This document shows positions 15,940-26,000 of a stretch of 64,000 nt of DNA, in pieces (position 1 is the stretch's first letter; the number at the start of each line of letters is the position of its first letter). Source of the DNA: Catenulispora sp. EB89 (lineage in GTDB: Bacteria > Actinomycetota > Actinomycetes > Streptomycetales > Catenulisporaceae); the NCBI RefSeq assembly GCF_041261445.1, contig NZ_JBGCCU010000017.1:124001-188000 (forward strand), written 5' to 3'. The notes below the pieces were generated by a model, which had not been told where the DNA came from, ran no database searches, and saw only the letters and a program-made list of their open reading frames with translations. The position numbers and the translations under genes were made by a program.

Positions 15940-16962
15940 TCAGACCTGCCCGGCCTTCTCCAGCGCGCTGCAGCAGGTGTCGACGATCAGCCGGGTCACG
16001 ACGTACGGATCGACGTTCGCGTTCGGCCGCCGGTCCTCGATGTAGCCCTTCTTGTCCACCTCGACCTGCCACGGGATGCGCACCGAGGCACCGCGGTCCG
16101 AGACGCCGTAGCTGTACTCGTGCCACGGGGCGGTCTCGTGCTGCCCGGTGAGCCGCTCCTCGATGCCGGAGCCATAGGCGCGCACGTGCTCGGCCGGCTT
16201 GTCGCCCTCCCCCAACGCCTCGCACGCGGTGATGATCGGATCGTACGACTCCCGCATCGCCTTGGTGGAGAAGTTGGTATGCGCCCCGGCCCCGTTCCAG
16301 TCCCCCTTGGCAGGCTTGGCATCAAACGAAACCGACACCCCGAACTCCTCAGCGACCCGCAGCAGCAGATAGCGCGCCACCCACATGTGGTCGGCCACCT
16401 CCACCGGCCCCGCCGGCCCCACCTGGAACTCCCACTGCCCCGGCATGACCTCGGCATTGATCCCGGAGATGGTCAGACCGGCAGCCAGGCAGTAATCCAG
16501 ATGCCGCTCCACCAACTCCCGCCCGAACACCGCACCACCCCCGACCCCGCAGTAATACGGACCCTGCGGCGCCGGAAACCCACCACCCTCCGGAAACCCC
16601 AGAGGCCGCGCACCCCGGAAGAGCGTGTACTCCTGCTCAATCCCGAACCACGCCTCCTGCTCAGCGAACCGCTCAGCCACCCCCCGAGCCGCCGCCCGCG
16701 TGTTGGAGGCATGCGCCGTGAAGTCGATGTCCTCCACCTCACACAAAACAAGCACATGAGCCCCACCCCGCACCGGATCCGCGCAGGTGAACACCGGCCG
16801 CAGCACCCGATCCGAAGAACTCCCCTCGGCCTGCCCGGTCGAGGACCCGTCAAAGCCCCACACCCCCGGCTCAGCACCGTCAGCAAGCACCCGCGTCTTC
16901 GACCGCAGCCCCGCCGTGGGCACCGCCCCATCAATCCAGATGTACTCAGCCTTGTAGACCAT
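15940..16962 (-). CDS. glnII: glutamine synthetase type II (eukaryotic type)
   Basis: The ~340-residue length and motifs match GSII: GFDGSSTGQAEGSSSDRVL, FGIEQEYTLF, NAEVMPGQWEFQVGP, GDWNGAGAHTNFSTKAMR and VRIPWQVEVDKKGYIEDRRPNANVDPY. It makes glutamine from glutamate, ammonia and ATP in the cytosol. GSII beside a separate GSI is typical of Streptomyces, Frankia and relatives. ATG 16962 is preceded by a GAGGTG site; the longer frame to 17043 is ignored. A GlnR-like half-site lies about 85 bp upstream, consistent with nitrogen control. Confidence 0.96.
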   Translation of the reverse strand: MVYKAEYIWIDGAVPTAGLRSKTRVLADGAEPGVWGFDGSSTGQAEGSSSDRVLRPVFTCADPVRGGAHVLVLCEVEDIDFTAHASNTRAAARGVAERFAEQEAWFGIEQEYTLFRGARPLGFPEGGGFPAPQGPYYCGVGGGAVFGRELVERHLDYCLAAGLTISGINAEVMPGQWEFQVGPAGPVEVADHMWVARYLLLRVAEEFGVSVSFDAKPAKGDWNGAGAHTNFSTKAMRESYDPIITACEALGEGDKPAEHVRAYGSGIEERLTGQHETAPWHEYSYGVSDRGASVRIPWQVEVDKKGYIEDRRPNANVDPYVVTRLIVDTCCSALEKAGQV

Positions 16963-17044
16963 CCCGCACCTCACCAGAAGACCCGACAAAAAACGGCCCC
17001 GCACCCCGAGCGCCCCCACCATCGCCACACCCCGAGTCCCCACC

Positions 17045-17060
17045 GTTTCAACCGTGTTAA
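17045..17060 (-). promoter_or_regulatory. GlnR-like half-site upstream of glnII
   Basis: On the minus strand the sequence reads TTAAC-n6-GAAAC, close to the GlnR pattern GTnAC-n6-GAAAC known for actinomycete nitrogen genes including glnII. It sits about 85 bp before the glnII start. Only one a/b half-box is clear; the second is not seen. Confidence 0.42.
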
Positions 17061-17199
17061 CGGCACATCAACTGACCCACGATCACCCCCCGACGACCCA
17101 CCGTCACCCCCCACACCCCGCCTGACCTGCACGAAAGCCCCCCAGCGATATCGATTTTCGAGGAAGGGCGTCGGGCGTGTACTATCGACAACGTCGCAA

Positions 17200-17272
17200 G
17201 CGCGCGTAGCTCAACGGATAGAGCATCTGACTACGGATCAGAAGGTTAGGGGTTCGAATCCCTTCGTGCGCA
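17200..17272 (+). tRNA. tRNA-Arg (anticodon ACG)
   Basis: The 73-nt cloverleaf has acceptor arms GCGCGCG/CGTGCGC, D arm GCTC...GAGC, anticodon stem TCTGA/TCAGA with loop CTACGGA (anticodon ACG) and T arm with GGTTCGAATCC. CCA is not encoded. A possible -10 TACTAT lies at 17180-17185. Its 3' half, from the anticodon loop onward, is repeated at 54826-54868, so this gene appears to be the target of an integrated element. Confidence 0.95.
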
Positions 17273-17273
17273 C
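17231..17273 (+). other. putative attL core: 3' half of tRNA-Arg
   Basis: This 43-nt segment, from the anticodon loop to one base past the tRNA end, recurs at 54826-54868 with a single C-to-T change (17239 versus 54834). Flanking bases differ on both sides. tRNA 3' ends are classic attachment sites of tyrosine-recombinase elements; the integration leaves an intact tRNA at one end, as here. Confidence 0.75.
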
Positions 17274-17280
17274 GTTCGAG

Positions 17281-17320
17281 AAACTGCCAGGTCGGCTCGC
17301 TGACCTGGCAGTTTTCGTTT
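17281..17320 (+). terminator. intrinsic terminator after tRNA-Arg
   Basis: A perfect 13-bp stem (17281-17293 with 17302-17314), an 8-nt loop and a short T-run (gttttcgttt) follow the tRNA by eight bases. If the island model is right this terminator belongs to the element, because a different one follows the distal repeat at 54896-54930. Confidence 0.85.
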
Positions 17321-17341
17321 GAGCCGGATTCGTAACGCTCA

Positions 17342-18797
<1,456 letters not shown>

Positions 18798-18912
18798 CTG
18801 GGCTCACCGCTACAACACCCGCCGCCGCCACTCCCACCTCGGCCAACAATCACCGATCAACTACGAGAACAGCTTGATCCCCACATCGGCTACGCTGCCC
18901 AGAGCCGCATAA
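18798..18912 (+). pseudogene. 3' fragment of IS3-type transposase
   Basis: The plus strand reads GWAHRYNTRRRHSHLGQQSP then INYENSLIP, the characteristic C-terminus of IS3-family OrfB transposases. Everything upstream is missing. It lies between two copies of the 47-nt IS-end repeat. Confidence 0.75.
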
Positions 18913-18941
18913 CCCGTGTCCAATCTCCGGGGTCAAGCCCC

Positions 18942-18988
18942 CATCACCCCAGGTCCGGGGCAGTGGCCGAATTACTGACCAGGACAGG
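18942..18988. repeat. IS-end repeat, copy 2
   Basis: Second copy of the 47-nt sequence at 18751-18797. It ends in gaccaggacagg, a 12-mer seen again in the same orientation at 22141-22152 (right end of the second IS) and 22472-22483. Confidence 0.72.
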
Positions 18989-18989
18989 T

Positions 18990-19619
18990 TCAGGACTGAG
19001 CGATGCGCGACCAGAGATGAGACGAGAGGAGATTGGTCGTCTCGATTGGCGGCAAGCCGTCGTCGAGGCCGCGCAGTTGTTTGTATATATCGCGCATCGC
19101 GGCCCTATCCGCGATGAGATGTTTGGTTGCCGCCTTCTCCAGGACGGTGAGCGTGCTGACCAGAATGATCGACCCTACGGCCTGGCCGTCGGATCGTAGC
19201 CGCCTCAGCCGGTCGCACTCTCTGGTGGCCGTCCGCGCTCCTTCTCCGTCGTCGATGAGCACGGTCACGGTCTCGCCGGCCTCGGCTGCAACTACGGCGT
19301 GCGCGATGACCATCGTCTCGCCTAGGTCTTTCGAGCGTGTCAGGCGTACTGCCATCGGTTGCTGGGCGAGCCTGTGGACAACAGCTGCGAGTTCGGGTGT
19401 CTGGTCGTCGGAGAGGATCTGCATCCAGGTGGGTGTCAGCTTGCGCCAGACGGTTGCGGCAGCTTTGAAGCGCTCATCCTGCCGCGCCTTGCGCAGCACC
19501 TCGTTCTCCACGCACTCCGGGGCGCTAAGGGATCCCAAGGCGCCGATGAGGATGCGTTCTTTCCTGATGGACAGGAAATTCAGCCCTGGTCCAGCGTCGA
19601 TAATCGGCCGGTGGCTCAC
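18990..19619 (-). CDS. PIN-like domain protein (predicted RNase)
   Basis: The 209-residue protein fits a PIN-domain pattern of spaced acidic residues: Asp in PIIDAGPGLNFLSI at the N-terminus, Glu in SKDLGETMVIAHAVVAA in the middle and Asp-Asp in VTVLIDDGEGARTA. PIN domains are Mg-dependent RNases often used as toxins. It overlaps the ImmA/IrrE gene by four bases (GTGA), so translation is coupled. It is last in a three-gene operon led by an XRE gene. Family assignment rests on motif spacing, so it is likely rather than sure. Confidence 0.68.
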   Translation of the reverse strand: MSHRPIIDAGPGLNFLSIRKERILIGALGSLSAPECVENEVLRKARQDERFKAAATVWRKLTPTWMQILSDDQTPELAAVVHRLAQQPMAVRLTRSKDLGETMVIAHAVVAAEAGETVTVLIDDGEGARTATRECDRLRRLRSDGQAVGSIILVSTLTVLEKAATKHLIADRAAMRDIYKQLRGLDDGLPPIETTNLLSSHLWSRIAQS

Positions 19620-20479
19620 CCCGCGTCTTCCTTCGCCGCTAGGTCATCACTGCCGTCGTCCGGTGCATCGAGAGCCTCGTCCAGGGCTTGCAGATCCACG
19701 TGCACTTCGGGCAACTCGCCTACGTCGGCCCATGCGACAGGCCGGGCAGCGGGCACGACGCCCGCCGCCCGCAGGTCCGCTTCGGCAGCTTCCGCCGTGA
19801 TGCCGCGCAAGGTGGCGATGGCTTGCGCGGGCAGCACCTTCTCCACGTAACCCCTGATCGCGCGGGCGAGCAGCCGTTGCGGTGCCCGCCGCTGATCGGA
19901 GTCGGCTTGCAACGCACGATACTGATCGCTCCATCCGAACCGGGCGGCCAACTGGGGCGCAGACAGGCCCGTCCATGCCTCTTTGGTGACGGCGTCGATG
20001 TATCCGGCCTGGTGCAACGCGATGGCGGCGATCACCGGTGACACCAGGAAACGCTGCACGACCGCAGACAGGGTAGATTCGGCCGTCGTCTGGGTCCCGA
20101 GGAACTCACGCAAACCCGCAGCGGGCACAAGCAGATGCCGCGCAAACGCATCGGCCCTGATTTCCGCGGGACTGCGTTGGCCCCAGTTGCCCGCGTCGCT
20201 ATCCGTCCAGTCCTCGAATACCACGTGGGCGAGCTCGTGAGCGAGCGTGCTGCGTTGCCGCATCGGGTGGCCGGTGCGTGCGACGCCGATGAACACGGTG
20301 CCGAGCGCCGGGTCGCGCATCGTCAGCCCGTGCTCGTCCGGGCCCGCGTCGAGTACCGCCACATCGATACCGGTGGCCTGCTCGATGACCGCCACGAGGT
20401 CACCGAGGGGCTGCACGCCAAGGTGATGCTCCTGGCGAAAGCGCTCGGCCGCGGCGCGCCCTTCGGCTTCGGTGTTCAC
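19616..20479 (-). CDS. ImmA/IrrE-family metallo-endopeptidase
   Basis: The 287-residue protein has the zinc protease motif HELAH at residues 81-85 inside RSTLAHELAHVVFEDW, the hallmark of ImmA/IrrE (DUF955) proteins, which cleave cognate XRE-type repressors. The N-terminal region before the motif resembles the IrrE substrate-facing part, and ~180 residues follow, including helical segments. GTG 20479 is preceded by GGAGAG. It is the middle gene of the XRE / ImmA / PIN-like operon. Confidence 0.9.
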   Translation of the reverse strand: MNTEAEGRAAAERFRQEHHLGVQPLGDLVAVIEQATGIDVAVLDAGPDEHGLTMRDPALGTVFIGVARTGHPMRQRSTLAHELAHVVFEDWTDSDAGNWGQRSPAEIRADAFARHLLVPAAGLREFLGTQTTAESTLSAVVQRFLVSPVIAAIALHQAGYIDAVTKEAWTGLSAPQLAARFGWSDQYRALQADSDQRRAPQRLLARAIRGYVEKVLPAQAIATLRGITAEAAEADLRAAGVVPAARPVAWADVGELPEVHVDLQALDEALDAPDDGSDDLAAKEDAG

Positions 20480-20494
20480 GCTCTGCTCTCCGGG

Positions 20495-20830
20495 TCAGAC
20501 CGTGGCGGGGATGGCCAGGTCGTTCAGGTAGTCGTCCAGTTCCAGGAAGTTCAGCAGCGCCTCGCGCATGCGGTCCATGCCGGAGTGGTTGGTCGCACGC
20601 GCCGCGCACTGTGCCCGATCGGCCACCGTTCTAAGCCCGGTGAGCTGGGCGACCGTGTGTCCGGTCGCCCACGCGATCGCCACCACCTCCGGCATCTTCA
20701 CCTGCCGATCCCCGGAGATGATGCGCGAGAGGGTGGGCTGAGAAATGCCGGTCGCATCCGCGAGGGCGCGCTGGCTCAGGCCCGCGGTGACACGGGCGCG
20801 ATCGATGAGCGCACCGGCCTTGATCGTCAT
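20495..20830 (-). CDS. XRE-family HTH repressor
   Basis: The ~111-residue protein has a clear XRE helix-turn-helix: LIDRARVTAGLSQRALADATGISQPTLSRIISGDRQ is spread over residues 7-42 with the SQ..LA...GISQ..LSRI pattern. ATG 20830 is placed six bases after GGAGG; the GTG at 20833 is too close. As the first gene, next to a metalloprotease gene, it is the likely cleavage target and autorepressor. An inverted repeat that could be its operator overlaps the presumed -10. Confidence 0.88.
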   Translation of the reverse strand: MTIKAGALIDRARVTAGLSQRALADATGISQPTLSRIISGDRQVKMPEVVAIAWATGHTVAQLTGLRTVADRAQCAARATNHSGMDRMREALLNFLELDDYLNDLAIPATV

Positions 20831-20846
20831 CACAACCCTCCCAAGA

Positions 20847-20880
20847 TTGAATCATGATCGCGAAACTTGATTCAAGTATA
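20847..20880 (-). promoter_or_regulatory. operator/promoter of XRE-ImmA-PIN operon
   Basis: Perfect 8-bp arms TTGAATCA (20847-20854) and TGATTCAA (20868-20875) with a 13-nt spacer lie 17 bp before the XRE start. A -10-like TATACT on the minus strand (20875-20880) touches the distal arm. The region is AT-rich compared with its surroundings. It is the obvious binding site for the encoded XRE protein. Confidence 0.7.
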
Positions 20881-20995
20881 GGGCAAGCGCCACACACTAG
20901 CCAGAGCTGTGGGTGCCTGCCAGTAGTGCGTCCTTATTCGTGTTGCCGGGCTATGACCTGGGACGATGTATGGCTGGGTCAGGCTGCCCGGTGGT

Positions 20996-22150
<1,155 letters not shown>

Positions 22151-22176
22151 GGGATCCGACACGAGCGTCGGTCGGC

Positions 22177-22471
22177 TCAGACGCGGCGTGGACGACGTCC
22201 CGCAACACGATCTGCAGAGTCTCGGTGACCATTTCGTTTGAACGGCCGCAGCTCAGCCTCTTGCGGGTTGCGCCGCACGAAGTCTCGTCGCACAGCAAGC
22301 AACAGATACGAACGGGTATTCGACGTGTCCAACAGCACCACCGCCCGGATCCTGGCCAGCTCCAGACCCCGGCCTTCGGACAGCATCCGCACCAGGCATC
22401 GCCGGATCACGAGACCACCTTGGCTGTGCCCGCTCAAAACCAGGCGCTCAAATCCTGTCGGGTTCCAAATC
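22177..22471 (-). pseudogene. alpha/beta-hydrolase (lipase-like) fragment
   Basis: The minus strand reads GFERLVLSGHSQGGLVIRR, with the GHSQGG nucleophile elbow of serine esterases, then a strand VVLLDTSNT and FVRRNPQEAELRPF. A frameshift near 22230 moves the rest to another frame (VTETLQIVLRDVVHAASEPTD). The N-terminal half is missing: the frame begins right after an IS-end 12-mer at 22472-22483. It is a decayed fragment and may once have been a cargo gene. Confidence 0.68.
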
Positions 22472-22746
22472 GACCAGGACAGGCCCCGCACCCTGAAGCT
22501 GCCGCCGGGCGCTCAGCCCTTGCCAAAGGCACGCCCCGATCGCGACGGCGTGGGCCGGTTCTGCCGACGCCGTCGCGAATCCGAGCACTCCCAGTTGCGC
22601 AACGCCCGCGGCTGCTGCCGCTCAGGGCCGCGACCTGACGGTCTTCAGCGCTCTGAAGGCCGCGCGGCACTCGCGCGAGGCATCCCCGCACGTGCCGATT
22701 GTTCATCCGCTCAGGTCAGGCAGCAGGCTCGTAGCCGTGCAGGACA
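22472..22746. other. gap with large hairpin, possible end of the T7-like operon
   Basis: No gene is seen. A perfect 12-bp inverted repeat, tcgcgacggcgt at 22540-22551 and its complement at 22567-22578, forms a hairpin about 170 nt past the WXG100 stop and could end that transcript. The IS-end 12-mer gaccaggacagg is at 22472-22483. Confidence 0.5.
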
Positions 22747-23016
22747 CTAGTGGTTCGACGCGGTCTCCTGCTGTGTCGCGTTGGCCGTTACGCGACCGCT
22801 GACGTCGCGGAGCATAGCGGCGATGTTGCGGAGCTGGGCCTGGTAGTCGGTGTCCCATTCGTGGCGGAACGAGTCGGCGTCCGGGCCGAGCCACTGGAGA
22901 TTGGTCAGTTCCGTGTGGAGGGCGCTGGTGAGGATGTCGATCTCGTGGGCTCGGTCGCTCAGGTGACCGGCCAGAATGCGGCCCGCTTCGACGTCCATGC
23001 CTTCGACGTTGGACAT
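22747..23016 (-). CDS. WXG100-family small secreted protein (EsxA/B-like)
   Basis: The 89-residue helical-hairpin protein has the central turn WLGPDADSFRHEW, a WXG motif (Trp-Leu-Gly) at about residue 42, with helices either side (ILAGHLSDRAHEIDILTSAL and AQLRNIAAMLRDVSGRV). WXG100 proteins are the small substrates or structural partners of type VII secretion. It ends the 11-gene operon, 79 bp after the FtsK/SpoIIIE motor gene, the usual company for such a protein. Confidence 0.9.
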   Translation of the reverse strand: MSNVEGMDVEAGRILAGHLSDRAHEIDILTSALHTELTNLQWLGPDADSFRHEWDTDYQAQLRNIAAMLRDVSGRVTANATQQETASNH

Positions 23017-23095
23017 GCTTGTGTCGCCTCGTTTCTATCTCTCGGGATCCGCCCTGGAGGTCGGATCCGGGTCTTGTGGAGGTGGAGCGGGCCGC

Positions 23096-26000
23096 TCACC
23101 ACTGCGTTCGACCGACCTGGACCACCGTCGTCTTCCCCGCCGCTACGTACAGGCCTCGTCCCGGCGGGAAGTCCGAGCGGGACAGTCCTCGGGGAAAGGT
23201 GGTGCGGAAGTGGACGTAGTCCGACGCGCTCGCATCCGGGGCCAGGGCCAGGCCGGTCTGCCGGGATTTGGCCGCCGCCGTGAGCGCGGCGGCGGCGCCG
23301 CCGAGCGTGCTGGACTCGCCTTCCATGACGAGGAAGTGCCTTTGGGCCGCGCAGTGCCGAGCCAGCGCTGCCAGCGCCATGTCCGCAGGGCCTCCGGCGA
23401 AGTCCGCGACGTTCTCGACGAACACTCCGACGGGATGCGTGAAGTTCTGCTTCGCCAGCTGCTCCAGCAGGTTCTTGGCGACATCTGCGGCCGACTCGAC
23501 GTCCAACGCCTCGTCCGACCAGATCGGTGCCTGCGCCCACGGCGACCGGATGTCACCAAAATGGTACAGCCGAGCATCGGGTCGCCAGCGGTGAAAAGCG
23601 GCCGCCAGGGTCCCGACCGTGCCGGTGCGTCCGGACTGGGGCGGCCCACAGACCAGCAACGCGCCGGCCGGGTCGAAAGTCAGTGGTTCGAGGGTGTCCG
23701 AGGCCACTCCGAGCACCGGTCGGCCGTGGACTTCGGCCGGTAGGTCCTCCAGCGGCACCATTTCCGGGAGTCTCCGGATGGGTGGAATCCGCGGCACGTC
23801 GAGACTCGTCATCGCCGTGGCGATCTTCCCCACCTCCGCGGCCTGCGCGGCTGGTTCCGGGCCATGTCCGAGAACCGCGACCTGAATCTCCATCCCGTCG
23901 TGGAGTCCTCGGCCGGGCGGCGAAGCCGCGGTCAGTATGTTCATCGGCAATCCGATGTGCCCGTAGGCCTCCTGGTCGGCGAGCCGCAGCACCACCTTGG
24001 CCTGCATCGCGGCCGCCAGGCTCGACGGGATCGTCTGCGGCCGATCGGCGGTCAGCACCAGATGGACGCCGAACGGGCGGCCTTCGGTGGCTATCCGGTT
24101 CAGCGCCTCAACAGCGAAGGCATTGTTCGCATGCTCAGCCTGGAAGCCAGCCATGCCGTCCAGCAGCAGGAGGATCCGGGGCTCCCGAGGTCGGCGCGCC
24201 CGCTCGCGGTAGGCCGTGATGGTGCCGGCGTCGATGGCCGGATACCGCCGCGCGCGATCGGCGATCGTCTCCAGCAGCATCCGCAGCAGGCGGGTGAGCC
24301 GTTCGCGATCGTCGCCGGAGATGATGTCGACATACGGCAGCGGCTCAAGCATGCTCAGTCCGCGCGCTCCGAAGTCCAGCCCGTAGACCTGGCACGGGTG
24401 GTTCTGTCCGGCCAGCCCCGCGACGATTGCCAGGGTGCGCAACAGCGCGCTCTTGCCGGACCCGCCGGTGCCGACGACTGCCAGGTTGCCGTGCCGGTCC
24501 GGCTCGAAGGCGACCGTCACCCGGTCCTGTCGCGACGGCCGGTCGGCGATGCCGAACACCAGCGCCTCGCCCCGCCGCGGATCCGGGTCCGGGTCCGCCA
24601 CCAGGTCCAGCAGGTTGCAAACCGGTTCCAGGGCGGGAAGCCAGGGCTTGCGCGGCGTTGGCAGCGCCGCCTTCGCTCCTGCCGCGGAGATGGCCGCCAC
24701 CAGCCGGTTCAGGTCTGTGGCCTGGTCGTCCCGGTACTGTTCGGGGCGCTCGGCCTCCCATCTGCGGACCGGGCCCACTCGGAGCTCCTCCACGACGATG
24801 TCCGGCGGCTCTGGCTCTTGTGACGTCCAGCCGCCGGCATAGCCGGTCTGGAACCGGACCAGTCGCCCCGGACCGGTCTTGGACACTGCCCGCCCCGGTC
24901 GCGCGGCGTCGAAGAACGCGGCATCCGGGGATCCCAGAACGTTGACGCTGTCCTCGACATCCGCGGTCCGGAGTGCCAGCCGCAGGTTGGTGTTGGCCCG
25001 CAGGTTGTCGTGGATGACGCCGGCCGGCCGCTGGGTGGCCAGAATCAGGTGCACCCCCAGTGAGCGACCGCGCTGCGCGACGTCGATCATGCCGTCGACG
25101 AAGCCCGGCAGCTCCTTGATCAGGGCGGCGAACTCGTCGATCACGATCACCAGGCTCGGCGGCGCGTCGCGTGAGCCGCGCTTCTCCATCTCCACCAGAT
25201 CCTTCGCCCGGTGCCCGGCCAGTACCTGTTCACGCCACCGCAGCTCCGCGCCGAGCGAGGTCAGGGCCCGGCCGGCCTGGTGGTCATCGAGGTCGGTGAC
25301 CAGGCCGACGGTGTGCGGGAGCCGCTCGAAGTGACTCAGCGCCGACCCGCCCTTGTAGTCCATCAGCAGGAACGTCAGCCGCTCCGGGCTGTGCGCGGTG
25401 GCCATCGCCAGGATCCACGACTGCAGCAGCTCGCTCTTGCCGCTGCCGGTCGTGCCGCCGACGAGCGCGTGCGGCCCGTCGGCCCGCAGGTCCAGCGCGT
25501 GCGGACCGGAAGCCGACACGCCGATCACAGCCCGCAGCGAGCCGGCCTTCTTCACCGGTTGCGCCGGCGCGTACGGCCCGGTGACGATCGAGCGGTTCGC
25601 CAGCCAGCTCTCGACGACCCCTTCCGGGGTCACGCTCGTCGGCTGTTCTGGCACCGCCAGCAGCGACAGCGACGGCGGCAAGTCGCTGTCGTCGTCGAGC
25701 CGCGCCCCGATGTCGGTCAGCGATGCGAGGGCCCGGGCAGTCGCCGATGCGCCGCGCTCGTCGAGGAGCTGCACCGCGACCGGGTCGATCTTTTCACCAG
25801 CGGTGATGAACACCGCCGTTCCCCGGCTCGGACCGCCGGATCCCGGCGCCGCCGGGTGCACCCGCACCACGGTGCGGCACGCCGCCGGCAGCCTGAGGGT
25901 GTCCTCGGCGAGCCAGACCACATATACACCCACGTCCCGCCCGCGCTCGGCGATGTCGACGAGCTGGGCGTGCTCGGCCACGGTGTCCGATTCCACCACG

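Noticed and set aside
13761-16151. 796-codon plus-strand frame
   Set aside because: Runs antisense over the PIG-L gene and glnII; composition is that of a GC-rich shadow with no domain.
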